This document shows, one piece after another, positions 43,483-55,023 of a stretch of 64,000 nt of DNA. The first letter of the stretch is position 1. Every line of letters starts with the position of its first letter. Source of the DNA: Asparagopsis taxiformis (taxonomy: Eukaryota; Rhodophyta; Florideophyceae; Bonnemaisoniales; Bonnemaisoniaceae); contig JALQPE010000399.1 of NCBI GenBank assembly GCA_030407315.1, positions 1 to 64,000 of the forward strand, in the 5' to 3' direction. The notes under the pieces are model-generated. The model saw only the letters and a program-made list of their open reading frames with translations, was not told the DNA's origin and did not search any database. A program made the translations under genes and the position numbers.

Positions 43483-43788
43483 TGATAGTCGTTGACTGGA
43501 TGAAGAATAGACAATGAACCACCTCCCCTACCTGACATTTCAAGCAGTGAAGGGTTACACATTTTGTCTGTAATCTTGCGCCAACGATGCCAAGTTGTAC
43601 CATCTCTGATACGCGCTCTACAATATCATACAATACAAGTAAATATCTGAGATTCTGAACGTGTACCTTGCAAGAGTCGTGCTGCCCGATATCAAAATTG
43701 TAATGTCTTGAGCTCATTTTTTTTTTTTTTCTGTTGCACTCCACTCTCTGTATAGCACTGGTAACCATGTTGACACGATGAGGGGCGG
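43483..43788. other. promoter-side flank of protease-like gene D
   Basis: No gene. Contains a T13 run near 43720, and the copia target site at its end. Confidence 0.4.
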
Positions 43789-43793
43789 TTGTC
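43789..43793. repeat. 5-bp target duplication (TTGTC), left copy, of copia element 2
   Basis: TTGTC is repeated at 48441-48445. Confidence 0.88.
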
Positions 43794-43967
43794 TGTGAAG
43801 AGAACAGTGTTCCTTAGCTGTTTATTGACGGAGTGGAGCGACGGCGGAGGTTAAAGTACTAGAGGAGTGCTGTAAGTGGCTGTAAGCATATAGTTATTTG
43901 TCAAGTGTAAAGTTATTTGGTAGAGCTGCGAAGTGGCCACGGTGCGGAAAGGAAAAGTTATTTGTCA
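43794..43967 (-). repeat. 3' LTR of copia element 2 (110 bp shared, possibly 174 bp)
   Basis: 43794-43903 matches the 5' LTR exactly by eye. The LTR-start motif TGACAAATAACT (coding strand) occurs both at 43903 and at 43967, 64 bp apart. The outer copy directly follows the pol end, where a 3' LTR is expected to begin. Confidence 0.82.
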
Positions 43968-46900
43968 GTCGCCGCGCGCCGTGGACACTGAGAGGCGGAG
44001 TAAAGGAAGTTTGAGAGTGAATTGAGCCGGTTTGAGTGCCTTCGTTAATAGATCAGCAGGGTTGTCAATAGAGGAGATATGCTGTGGTGCAATGAGCCCT
44101 TTTTGTACCTGCTCTTTGAGCCAGTGGTACTTGATGTCAATGTGGCGAGCCTTGGGTGTCGGGTAAGAGGATTTGGCGGTGACAAGGGCAGCGGCGTTGT
44201 CGATGTACAGAGGGATTGGGGCACGGGCAAGGTGGCGGGTCTCATAAAAGAAGTTGGAAACGGCTAGTAGTTGCTGGGCGGTGTGGAACGTTGCAACATA
44301 TTCGGCAGCGTGAGTAGATGGGGACACTGTGCGCTGGCGTTTGGACTGCCACGCAATAGGAGACCCATTATAGATAATCAGGCTGCCTGTAGTAGAACGA
44401 CGGGTGTCCGGGCACGCAGCGTGATCTGAGTCTGAGAATGCCATGAGAGAGGATTTGAGCTGGCGGTGATATGTTATTCCCGTGTTCAGTGAGCCGCGGA
44501 GATATCGCAGGACACGCAATGCAGCCAACCAGTGGTAAGTGGTGGGGTTGTGTGAATAGCGGCCCAGAAAGCCAACTATGAATGAGATGTCCGGGCGCGT
44601 ACAGTCGGCGAGATATCGCAGGGCGCCAATAAGGCCTGTATAGTCGTACTTGGATGTGTTAAGTTGTTTAGAGTCCGTGTTGGTTGAATAGAGAAGCTCT
44701 GAGGCAATCGGAGAGGGTGACGGCTTGGCGTGAGTGTGGCGATACTTGTCGAGGAGGGATTGGATATATCCCGGTTGAGATATAGTTATGCCTTGTTTTG
44801 ATTGCGTTACTTTCCATCCAAGCAAGGTGGAGACAGGACCGAGGTCCTTGAGGGCATACTTCTGAAGGAGGGTGTTTTTGGTTGAAGAAATGAGCGTTCT
44901 GGAATTGGATATAACGAGGAAATCATCCACAGTAATGATAAGAAGGATAAAGCGGGAGGTATCATTTTGGTCGTGACGGATGAAAGAGCATGGATCGGAG
45001 TGCAGACGGGTGAAGCTGTGAGATTGGAGAAAAGAGGCTAAACCCTCTGTGAATATCTTGCACGCCTGTTTGCTTCCATACATGTTCCCAGTTAGTTGGG
45101 CAACATGATTTGGATATCGGAGGGAGCCATCAAAGCGGGTGGGTTGGTGGACGAATATCATTCTGTCCTCGTTGAATTTCTCATGAAGAAATGCAGCTTC
45201 GAGATCCCAGTGTATGGCATGATATGAGTTTGCAGCAGCAAGAGCGAGTGCTGATCGAATTGTGTCGCGGTGAGTGACTGGACTGGAGAGATCATACGGG
45301 TCATAATGTATTCCGGGGATCTGTTTATCCCCTCGTACTGTGCATCTAACTTTGCGACTGGTCGGGGTGCCATCACTGTCACGCTTCAGTTTGAATACTG
45401 TGGTGAGTGGAATTATTTTCGTGTCAGGAGGGATAGTAGAGCGTGGGACATAGGAGAGAATGCCTCGGGATTCTAAGTTGTCAATTTCGGTATTCCAGGC
45501 AGCTTCCCAGTCAGCGGCATCTGGTGCCTGGCGTGCCTGGGAGAGGGTCTTGGGTTCTGATACGTTTTGATCAGCAAAGGCGGTGACATGATTGGAGAAC
45601 GAATCAGGTTCGGGGAAGTATGTCCTAATGGGGTCCGCAGTGGGGTGGTATTCGGCAAAGTCGGAGATGCGGCATCTGTGTACAGTATTCTTGTCAGGGT
45701 TGAATACGAAATAGTGTCGGCAATCTTGGCGGGCCAGGTAATGCATTAGAATGGCTCGTGGTCCAAGTTTGGAGTGTGGGGAGCGATCGTGGACATAGCC
45801 CTGTGTGCCGAACGGTAGGAGAGTGGTGACGTCAGGTGAGGTGCGAGTCCAGAGAGTGGCAGGGAGCGAGCCATGTGCACTGTGCGGAGTGTGATTGTAT
45901 GAATCTGTTGCATTGATGAGAGCGTAGTCGAAAAGGGTGTGTGGAAGGCCAGAGGTTAGAAGACTGGAACGTGTAGAATCCAATATGGTTCGATTGACAC
46001 GCTCTGCTAACGAATTTTCTTGCGGAGTGTGAGGTATCGTAGGGTGAGTGGTGATGTTGAGCTGCGCATAGAATTTTTTTAGATCCGATGAGTAATACTC
46101 ACGAGCATTGTCAGAAGTGATGTCGTGTATGACATGGGGCGTGTGAGTGTGTGTGTGAAGGATGTGTGTTTTGATGAAGGCAGCGGCGCCTGATTTGGTA
46201 GGGCTGCAGTGCACTGTGAGATAACGACTGCCTTCGTCGAGGAATGTTGAAAAATACCGGTTACCATCCTGGGAGGTGCATGGAAATGGGCCACAGATGT
46301 CAGTATGCAGGTGGCTGCCAATGGGTGCAGAGCGGGAGCGTCGCCGGAAGGGTGCAGCGCTTGTTTTACCCACTGCACAGCCTGAGCAGGACATCCTGGG
46401 CGGAGGCTGGAGAAGTGATTTAGGCATGTTGGGAACAAGGTTTTGTTTGGCCATGTGATGGATCTTTTTTGGATGGGCATGACAGAGCTTGAGGTGCCAG
46501 TGATGATAGTCCCTGAGAACTGATGAGAAGGGAACTGTGATTTTTTGTTTGACGCGGGTCAACTGGATACGTTTAGTTCCTTTGTTTGTTCGGTCTGGTT
46601 TGGGTATTTTGCGGAGGCGGGAGGGCTTCTTGAGCGTAGATTTGATGCTGGGGGTTCCCGAGAGCGGCTTCTTTTTTGTTCCATTGAGTTGGCGTTTGCG
46701 CAACGAAAGGCGGGAGGGTATGGTGCGAGCTGTGTTGGCCATGTTTCGTGAGGGGGACTTGCGCGGTGCATGATTGCTGGACAAAATATAGAGACCTTTA
46801 TGTTTTGGTGCAGTGGCTATCACACGTGGGGAAGGAGGTGGGGATGATTGTTCAGTGATGTATGCCTTGTTATGTTGAAACAAAACATCATGTGTGCGGG

Positions 46901-48326
46901 TAACCTGTGACACGGAGAGAAGGTTCGATTGAAGTTCTGGTCCAACAATTGCTGGATGAGCAGGAAGGGTGGATTCGTGGTTAACTGGGATGGATACATG
47001 ATCTCGGTGCGTGGTTCGCGATTTGCGGCCATCAGCGTTACGTGTGTGCGATCTGTACTTGGTCATTCCTGAAACGGGTTTAACAAGGTGTGTCGGGTCA
47101 GCACCCGAATCCAGAATGTATGAGGTGCAGGGAGTGGTGTGGAAACGTACAGTGTCAATGGGATGATCATCTGTGGCGGTGTCGGAGTCATGAGATTCGT
47201 CTTCATGGTACTCATGGCATGCCGATCCTGGAATGGATAGGTGTGCTTTCGGTTTCGGCGTGTGCACGGTATTGCCTTTGTGGCGCGCGATGGCAGCGAG
47301 ATGTGACTTCCGAACACGACATTCCGATGTGGAATGGTAGAACGATCCGTGTATGGTGCACCACGGACCTGAGTGTCCGGAAGGTGGTTTTATGTGGTTG
47401 TTCGGATTGATACGGCGCTGGAATGTCGAGGAACGAGAGCGGGGATTGTACTGATGTCGGGTACGGAGTACACGAGATGTAGCAGGTGGTGACTGTAGTG
47501 GAGGTGATGTCCGCTTGGTTATGTCATCGTGTTTGGCCATCATTGATATTATTGTGGGCATTGGGAGCGGAGCTGTTGGGTGAAGAGCATTATGTGCTGC
47601 GATGGTTTGAAGGAAAACAGTCCAGTCGGAATGACTTTCGAGTCCTTCAAGAATGAATTTGACAGTGGTTTGCTCATTGGATATGTCCGGGTAGTTCGCA
47701 CGGATCATAATAGCTCTGATCTCGTTGTGCTTTGCAACATACTCCGAGACAGTGAGTAAGCTGTTCCACTTGATCTGCTGAGCTTTAGATCGGAGGTTTT
47801 CATCCGTATGCTCAGGATTTCTTGTAGTGAGACGCGTCTGGATGCGGGCAAAGAGTGTGTGAATGGGGCCAGAAAGTTCGGCGTCAGTGAATAGTGCCAT
47901 AATCTCAGGGGAGAGAGTGGGAAGTACGAGGAGTTGCGCTTGAGAGTGATTTGTGATGTGAAGGTTGGCTTCTGCTTCAGTGGTAGAGGTTGGGGTGGGT
48001 TGTAAAAGATATTGCAAGACATTGTATGATCGAGCAAAATGCTCAACGCTTATGCGCCATGGAATGAAATTGGAAAATGTGAGCGTGGGGATTTCCAGCT
48101 GATGTGGAATAGACGTGGGCGTGGTAGTCATGGGTGCAAGATAGTAGGCGGTAGTCGTCGTCGCCAATGGAATGTGAGGTGGGCGGAAGTTGTCGTCGCC
48201 GGTTCGTGTGTCGCTGGGGACTTGTGCAGGTGTTGTGGCAGAATGAGCAGATTGGCCGTCAGAGAGATCTTGTGCTGGAGAGGGAATGGCGGTGGGTGGG
48301 GATGCGCTTGGTGCGTCTGGGTCCAT
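43965..48326 (-). CDS. copia Gag-Pol polyprotein (element 2), intact frame
   Basis: 1,453 residues. ATG lies only 4 nt after the 5' LTR, inside the candidate primer-binding site GGTTATGGACCC. The Gag region ends in an atypical CTIHGSFYHSTSEC zinc motif. Protease has ILDSGADPTHL, GAG-pre-integrase has HLKLCHAHPKKIHH and CSGCAVGK, integrase has HTDICGPF and TSDNAREYY, and reverse transcriptase has HWDLEAAFLHEKF and ITVDDFLVIS (Thr in place of Tyr of YVDD). RNase H has AFSDSDHAACPDTRRS and ends KARHIDIKYHWLKEQ. The stop codon TGA overlaps the first bases of the LTR-start motif. It is related to the decayed copy at 1190-3771 and more distant from element 1. All motifs appear intact. Confidence 0.95.
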   Translation of the reverse strand: MDPDAPSASPPTAIPSPAQDLSDGQSAHSATTPAQVPSDTRTGDDNFRPPHIPLATTTTAYYLAPMTTTPTSIPHQLEIPTLTFSNFIPWRISVEHFARSYNVLQYLLQPTPTSTTEAEANLHITNHSQAQLLVLPTLSPEIMALFTDAELSGPIHTLFARIQTRLTTRNPEHTDENLRSKAQQIKWNSLLTVSEYVAKHNEIRAIMIRANYPDISNEQTTVKFILEGLESHSDWTVFLQTIAAHNALHPTAPLPMPTIISMMAKHDDITKRTSPPLQSPPATSRVLRTRHQYNPRSRSSTFQRRINPNNHIKPPSGHSGPWCTIHGSFYHSTSECRVRKSHLAAIARHKGNTVHTPKPKAHLSIPGSACHEYHEDESHDSDTATDDHPIDTVRFHTTPCTSYILDSGADPTHLVKPVSGMTKYRSHTRNADGRKSRTTHRDHVSIPVNHESTLPAHPAIVGPELQSNLLSVSQVTRTHDVLFQHNKAYITEQSSPPPSPRVIATAPKHKGLYILSSNHAPRKSPSRNMANTARTIPSRLSLRKRQLNGTKKKPLSGTPSIKSTLKKPSRLRKIPKPDRTNKGTKRIQLTRVKQKITVPFSSVLRDYHHWHLKLCHAHPKKIHHMAKQNLVPNMPKSLLQPPPRMSCSGCAVGKTSAAPFRRRSRSAPIGSHLHTDICGPFPCTSQDGNRYFSTFLDEGSRYLTVHCSPTKSGAAAFIKTHILHTHTHTPHVIHDITSDNAREYYSSDLKKFYAQLNITTHPTIPHTPQENSLAERVNRTILDSTRSSLLTSGLPHTLFDYALINATDSYNHTPHSAHGSLPATLWTRTSPDVTTLLPFGTQGYVHDRSPHSKLGPRAILMHYLARQDCRHYFVFNPDKNTVHRCRISDFAEYHPTADPIRTYFPEPDSFSNHVTAFADQNVSEPKTLSQARQAPDAADWEAAWNTEIDNLESRGILSYVPRSTIPPDTKIIPLTTVFKLKRDSDGTPTSRKVRCTVRGDKQIPGIHYDPYDLSSPVTHRDTIRSALALAAANSYHAIHWDLEAAFLHEKFNEDRMIFVHQPTRFDGSLRYPNHVAQLTGNMYGSKQACKIFTEGLASFLQSHSFTRLHSDPCSFIRHDQNDTSRFILLIITVDDFLVISNSRTLISSTKNTLLQKYALKDLGPVSTLLGWKVTQSKQGITISQPGYIQSLLDKYRHTHAKPSPSPIASELLYSTNTDSKQLNTSKYDYTGLIGALRYLADCTRPDISFIVGFLGRYSHNPTTYHWLAALRVLRYLRGSLNTGITYHRQLKSSLMAFSDSDHAACPDTRRSTTGSLIIYNGSPIAWQSKRQRTVSPSTHAAEYVATFHTAQQLLAVSNFFYETRHLARAPIPLYIDNAAALVTAKSSYPTPKARHIDIKYHWLKEQVQKGLIAPQHISSIDNPADLLTKALKPAQFTLKLPLLRLSVSTARGD

Positions 48327-48330
48327 AACC

Positions 48331-48440
48331 TGTGAAGAGAACAGTGTTCCTTAGCTGTTTATTGACGGAGTGGAGCGACGGCGGAGGTTAAAGTACTAGA
48401 GGAGTGCTGTAAGTGGCTGTAAGCATATAGTTATTTGTCA
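48331..48440 (-). repeat. 5' LTR of copia element 2 (110 bp)
   Basis: Identical by eye to 43794-43903; TG...CA ends. Followed by the target duplication TTGTC (48441-48445). Such a short LTR leaves little room for a promoter. Confidence 0.9.
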
Positions 48441-48445
48441 TTGTC
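48441..48445. repeat. 5-bp target duplication (TTGTC), right copy, of copia element 2
   Basis: Direct repeat of 43789-43793. Confidence 0.88.
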
Positions 48446-49000
48446 ACCAAACGTTCAACGTGACAACGTTGCTACCTTTTTCCCCCGCTAGATTCCTCGG
48501 CAAACACCTCAATCTCACGGATATCTGCACATTATTCATGCATGATTTTGGCTCACCCGAGTTCGGCTCGCTGGGTTATTCTGGGTTGCGGTGACGTTAC
48601 TGTAGCGCTCCGATTTTATGGGCCACAAATGCACTGTGTGATAACACACACGAAACCTGTTCGTGTTCTTCCGAAACTGTCTTCTCCACCAATTGCATGG
48701 TATTTATCGACAGCTTTGCTTGTTGTATGATATGGGGTCAGTGTGAAGAAGGCTGTGTGTTCGCGTCCCATTTAGGACTCATCTATCATTTCTTTCCGTG
48801 TGTTGCCATATTATATTAGGAGCCACTGAAACAGTCCTTGACAAGAAAAAATTCCAACACACAACTGAACCTGGCGAAAAAGGTTCATTTATTCCAATCC
48901 TTTGTGTCCAGGATAGCTGAACTTCTCACTACTAACATCCCCCATACTTGATCTTCTGCATGAGTTCTCTACCAGAGACGGCGCGATTGACACTATTATT
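48446..49000. other. spacer between copia element 2 and protease-like gene E
   Basis: No gene recognised; probable 3' flank of gene E. Confidence 0.4.
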
Positions 49001-50331
<1,331 letters not shown>

Positions 50332-50826
50332 TGTTGATGGTGAAGGATGAAGGCGTGGGTAAAGTTTGGAGAGCAAGAAGCAGTAGGAAAAGCACTGAGA
50401 GGTTTTTTGAAGCTATTTGTGCATGCGGGGGAAATATGGTTAGTGCTACCAGGGTGTGGTAGAAATATTTCTGTTTCGTTTCGTTTTACAGTAGGTAGTG
50501 TTCATTGGGGCTGGGAGAGGTCTCAGTGGAAGGGACTAATGGCGTTACAAAACATCAGCGAACAAGGGCTCGAAAAAGCATGCATTGGTGCTGAGTAGAG
50601 GCGCTCTTATATTTATGGTGAATATGTCACGTAGATTTTGTACGGCAGAAGAGTGAAATCTGCAATGTGCGAGGACGCCTTCCATTGCACCGCATGGGGC
50701 TATGGGATATAAGCGTCACGTACTCATCATCATATGTTGACGAAACTAGTGTTTTCACAGCATGTCTACTGCGACCAAAGCTGAAACTGCCATCCCACGG
50801 ACGATGAGCCCCCAAAGTTTTCAGAA
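50332..50826. other. spacer between divergent protease-like genes E and F
   Basis: No gene; would hold the E promoter. No clear TATA box was identified. Confidence 0.4.
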
Positions 50827-52002
50827 ATGTGCTGTTGTGATATTTTGTTAGTCACTCTTCCCTTACAGTCGGCCAATGAAATCAATTCATCCCCTCGAAA
50901 GCAGTGCCTCATTGACTATAGTTTACAACAAATGCAGAAAAAATACCTCAAGGGCCATATCGCCCAAAACAGTCCACTATATTGTGGTCGCTATTGCAAA
51001 TCACAATCCTTTGTCCAATTCCTTCTGCAGTGCCAGTTTAATCGCGCCATCCTGGGCGCTGTTTTCGTCGCCACCCAGCGCATCTTCTTCAACGGCGGTG
51101 TACAAATCTTCGTCCAAACAGCCATTAATCACCCGCAACACTTCTTCGATGACCCGTTGCGTCGCGCACATGACATTGCCTTGCTACAACTTGAACGACC
51201 TGCGCTGAGTCCAACCTTTATGCATCTCAATGTCGATAGCGCCCAACTGAAACAGGCAAGTTTTTCCAGAGTCATGGGATACGGTAGCGTAGTTTTCATG
51301 GACGAAGAGCCGTCCACCACAAAGGGTCGATTGCGACAAGTGCATGTGCCCATCTTTTCAAATGAAAGATGTAAACAGCAGTACAACAATCAAATACTGC
51401 CCGACAGACAAGTGTGCGCCGGATACAATCAACGTGAATGTGGATCATGGTAAGTTGAGTGCAACGCAGCAAAATGAGAGCTGGTAGCGGGACGTACTGA
51501 CTCGCAATTTGAACATACCAACAGTCAGGGCGATAGCGGCGGGCCGTTATTCCAATACGACGAGGACAACAACGCCGTGCAAGTAGGCATAGTGTCTTTT
51601 GCGGAAGACTGCGGACAGCCTGGAAAGCCGACAGTCTACGTGCGACCCGACGCGTACATTGAGTGGATTCGCGAAATAGGTGCCGAATTCACATCGGCAT
51701 CCGACATTCGTGCGGTGTTTTCAGCCGGTAGCGATAGCATCAGCACAAGCAGTTCCAGTGCGGCGATCATCGGCGGCATAGTGGCGACGATTGCATTCAT
51801 TATTTCGATGGCGCTCGTTGTGATTTTCGCAAAACGACACCGCGCTTCGGATCGTTCGGATGTCACAGCGGATGGTGGTGACGAACGCGTGACGAACGCT
51901 GATACGGGGCTCACTCGCGTCGAAAATCAGACCGCCGATGACGAGTTTGGGCGTGTCGCGGGTGGAGAGATGGTGAGCGGCGCGCGCAATGAAGAGATGT
52001 GA
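50827..52002 (+). pseudogene. broken trypsin-fold membrane protein F (His region lost)
   Basis: Plus-strand relative of C. Exon 2 (51525-52002) is intact: joined Ser motif CQGDSGGP, a transmembrane helix (IIGGIVATIAFIISMALVVIF) and a ~55-residue acidic tail. The exon 1 body from about 51040 to 51449 is readable and keeps Asp in HDIALLQL. Upstream, the S1 frame jumps: LIAPSW lies in another frame, and the segment that should hold TAAHC is missing. No signal peptide or activation site is seen. The intron 51450-51524 (75 bp, GTAAGT ... AACAG) sits at the family position. It is best read as a decayed duplicate of C with a deletion plus frameshift near 51035-51060. Confidence 0.8.
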
Positions 52003-52235
52003 TCGGGCGGAGGTGGATGGGACGCCAGTGATGTGTGGAACACGTGTGAAGATATTGGAAATAAGTAAATTATTTTAAGAAAAACTTGTCAGAAACCTAA
52101 ATGGAAAGATCTACACAAACCGAAGCGCATCTGCCCAGATTGTTCAATTTCTAAATCCTGTCGACATATATCGTACATGTTGTTCAGCACAGTCTCGGTG
52201 TTGTCAAGTGATGATTAAGAGAACTATTACGCCTT
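52003..52235. other. spacer between gene F and the piggyBac-type element
   Basis: No gene seen; probable 3' flank of F. Confidence 0.4.
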
Positions 52236-52261
52236 CTAGTGTCTATCGGACATTAAAATTT

Positions 52262-52295
52262 CCTCATATGAGGTCAACCCTGGCCTCATATGAGG
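52262..52295. repeat. paired 12-bp palindromes at the left piggyBac end
   Basis: CCTCATATGAGG at 52262-52273 and 52284-52295. Candidate transposase-binding sites, mirrored at the other end. Confidence 0.85.
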
Positions 52296-52412
52296 CAGAA
52301 AAAAAATCTACTAGAAATTATTAGAATTTAGCATTCCCTCTTTATATCGCTTTTATAAAACTTCTAACGCAAGCATTGCATTGTATAAAGCATTGCTTGC
52401 CTTTCGGACACA

Positions 52413-52490
52413 TGTCCTCATATGGCTGAGTGGTTGGCACCTCTCGGGAAAGCCAGAGGGCGGAGGTTCGACTCCTCGCTGAGTTGCTTG
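52413..52490 (+). pseudogene. degenerate tRNA-Ser-like sequence inside the piggyBac-type element
   Basis: ATGGCTGAGTGGTTGGC resembles the D arm of a serine-type tRNA, and GGAGGTTCGACTCC resembles a T arm. Between them CCTCT/AGAGG could form an anticodon stem but encloses an oversized loop. The acceptor ends do not pair well. It may be a tRNA relic or a tRNA-derived promoter (A and B boxes) of a SINE-like insert. Confidence 0.4.
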
Positions 52491-52750
52491 GGCAGCTCGA
52501 AAATTCTCTTCGGAGAACTCGCCGATTCTTAGTTGCAACTTCTGCTTTAGGATGCTTACGCGCCCACTTGAACATGAGACAGTATAAGGTGACATTTCAT
52601 AAAGGGGAATTCCGCCATAAGCAGAAGTTTACTGAGCAAGTCGAGAACGCCAGTCAGAATCGGAGGGGGCTAAAGGAGTATCTCATTTTTCTATTTTGGA
52701 TATCAATGCGTGACTAAAGGGCGTTTAAAGCACCCATAGAGAGAGCATAC

Positions 52751-54940
52751 TTAGTAAAAAGGACCTTCGTAGGAAAGATCGTGACACATCTCGACATGCT
52801 TTTTAAAGCAATCACGACCTGTCTGATGGTGACAGATAAAGACGTCCTTTCGGTATAGTCGTTTGCAAGTGGAGCATACGAACTTCGACTTCTTCGTTCC
52901 CTTGCAAATATCGCAACGACCTTGATAGATAGCATTGCTATCCCTACCATTGGAAGTCCTGCGAGTGCGAGTAGTCGGCGTCAAATGAGTTCCAATGCCA
53001 CTACCGCTCTCCATCTCTTCTACATCAGGTGCATCTGATTGTCGCTGACGTAATCCAATTGCATCCATGGAGTTGTCAATCAGTCCTTCAGCCAATTGGG
53101 TATAGAACTGATGAGGTGTCATCCTGCCCCTGTTGTGCATGGCTCCACAGTACAGCTTCCAGGCATCCACGACGCATATGGCCAAAAGTGACGTGTTGAC
53201 ACGTGCCGACCATTCTTTGACCTCAAATTTCTTCTCCAGCATAAGGTCATCTTGGCGACATCGGTTGTGACGGTCAACCTGCGAACACGTCGCATAATAT
53301 GTTTCACATACTTGCGGGATCTGAATGTCAATTTCCTCCTTCCATGTCCTTCCATTCCTGCTTCGATAACGCTCTCGGAATATTGGCGTCCCAGGCTGAG
53401 TAGTACCGGCTGTACTAATAAAGTACCTTCTGTCACGGTCGATCCACATAACTGCCATCAGATCCGGACCATCTCTATCTTTAGCAACCATAGACACGTG
53501 TTCACCCTTTCCAGTGACTTCCAAGTGGGACAAATGCTGGAGCGGGTATCCCTTTGTAGCATTCTTGACGACACCAGTGAAACGTAGCCCATGCTTGAAG
53601 AGTATTTCTGCCGTTTCAACAGAGGAAAAGTATGAATCGGCACACACGAGGCGATGAGTATAAAACCATGGTTCGACGAGCCTTAATGTGACGGCAGCAC
53701 CATGCGTCGTTTCGGACTCGAATGCTTTTCCACGTGTCTCCTCAGCTGACATCACAACATCCATCCTGAGAATGATGCCACTATTGCCACATGATGCAGT
53801 TTTCAGCTCACATCCATTCTCAGGCTTACGGTCCATCGCGACGTAATGTGGGAGTCCGATGTCGATCCAGTCACCTCCCAGACCATACCACCTTGACATA
53901 CTCTCATCCACACATATAGAATCTGAAGGGAATACCTGAGAGCTTCTGTGGTCATTGATGGCGGTGATAAACTCAGATATGACACCCCACCTGTCAGTTT
54001 CGTCACGAACCTTGGAGTATGTCACGTATTGCCTCAGCTCTTCAAACCGTTTGCGTGACATGATGTGCCCGAGCATTGGTGTGGGGATGTATTTAGTCCC
54101 GGATTGACTACTCCAGAGAGAGCGCCTACCACTGAACTCAAATCGTGACATGAGTACAATGACTCCAAAATACTTCAAAATCTCTCCCAGCGAGGTCGAT
54201 TTGAGATTCCGCTTTTCCAGTTCGTAATTGGAGTATGACACGATAGTACTTAAAAATCCCATCGGAAACATCCACTGGAAATAGTCATATGGTGTCATAT
54301 CTGATGGACCGTGCCCCTCAGATATTATCTCATCCAATGGCCCAATCACCCTCCACGACCGATTGGGGCGCCAACCATTCATTTGCATAGATACATCAGA
54401 TACAATCCATTCCACGTCATTGCATATGACAACCGGCTCATCGGTTGACCCAGTGTCACATGGCTGAGTATTAACACTCGTACTCAAGTCACGCTCTTGC
54501 GGCGTGACTGCATCTGATTTTTCGGCCTCATTCCCGTCACTCCCGGTGTCTTGAGCTTGATCTCCTCCTTCGGTCACATGGTCTTCTTCATCACCTGCAG
54601 GTGCCTTCACACTGCAGAGACGCAGGGATGTCACCTTGTTACCATCGGCCAGCTCCCACTCAGCCTCGATAGATGTCATCATTCGCTTGTTGCCTCTCTC
54701 CTTAATGACTCGAATGACAGTTCCGGATATCATCTTTGTCTTCCATCCGGCGCCATACATCCTGCGACATTTGGAGATAGATGTCAGTTGTCTGGCAGGG
54801 GCGAGAACCCTGTTTCCGACAACTTGGCGACAATCAACTGGTTTCACCATTTTTTGTGATTTCAGGATCGAGATTGAGTTGAGGTAGTTTGCTGATGGAA
54901 GGATTAAAATTTCAGCATTCACTCTGCCCTGCCATATCAT
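52751..54940 (-). CDS. piggyBac-type transposase
   Basis: 729 residues; a second possible start is the ATG at 54850. An acidic N-terminal region of ~170 residues precedes the PGBD-like core (MTPYDYFQWMFPMGFLSTIV, YFGVIVLMSRFEF). Candidate catalytic Asp residues lie in ICVDESMSRW (near 53905), VCADSYFSS (near 53640) and VMWIDRDRRYF (near 53445). These match the DDD arrangement of the family in order and spacing. The C-terminal domain is Cys-rich (CDICKGTKKSKFVCSTC, then CHHQTGRDC), as in piggyBac, where it binds the inverted repeats. The frame is intact and the element ends are preserved, so activity is plausible. Confidence 0.93.
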   Translation of the reverse strand: MIWQGRVNAEILILPSANYLNSISILKSQKMVKPVDCRQVVGNRVLAPARQLTSISKCRRMYGAGWKTKMISGTVIRVIKERGNKRMMTSIEAEWELADGNKVTSLRLCSVKAPAGDEEDHVTEGGDQAQDTGSDGNEAEKSDAVTPQERDLSTSVNTQPCDTGSTDEPVVICNDVEWIVSDVSMQMNGWRPNRSWRVIGPLDEIISEGHGPSDMTPYDYFQWMFPMGFLSTIVSYSNYELEKRNLKSTSLGEILKYFGVIVLMSRFEFSGRRSLWSSQSGTKYIPTPMLGHIMSRKRFEELRQYVTYSKVRDETDRWGVISEFITAINDHRSSQVFPSDSICVDESMSRWYGLGGDWIDIGLPHYVAMDRKPENGCELKTASCGNSGIILRMDVVMSAEETRGKAFESETTHGAAVTLRLVEPWFYTHRLVCADSYFSSVETAEILFKHGLRFTGVVKNATKGYPLQHLSHLEVTGKGEHVSMVAKDRDGPDLMAVMWIDRDRRYFISTAGTTQPGTPIFRERYRSRNGRTWKEEIDIQIPQVCETYYATCSQVDRHNRCRQDDLMLEKKFEVKEWSARVNTSLLAICVVDAWKLYCGAMHNRGRMTPHQFYTQLAEGLIDNSMDAIGLRQRQSDAPDVEEMESGSGIGTHLTPTTRTRRTSNGRDSNAIYQGRCDICKGTKKSKFVCSTCKRLYRKDVFICHHQTGRDCFKKHVEMCHDLSYEGPFY

Positions 54941-55023
54941 TAATCTCGCCGGCGAGTCTTCTAGTGGTAAAATTGGAGCTATTCGTTTATTTTTTCAATT
55001 TAAACTACAGTGGTAAAAAGTGG

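Larger units (their letters stand above)
43794..48440 (-). mobile_element. near-complete Ty1/copia LTR retrotransposon (element 2)
   Basis: A 4,647-bp minus-strand element with target duplication TTGTC. A 110-bp sequence at 48331-48440 (5' LTR) is identical by eye to 43794-43903. Its single long frame is intact. On the coding strand the pol frame ends in codons for RGD and a TGA whose TG starts a further copy of the LTR-start motif, so the 3' LTR may really extend to 43967 (174 bp). It lies between protease-like genes D and E. Confidence 0.93.

Noticed and set aside
52413..52490. Functional tRNA-Ser
   Set aside because: Acceptor ends do not pair, the anticodon loop is oversized and no Pol III terminator is clear.
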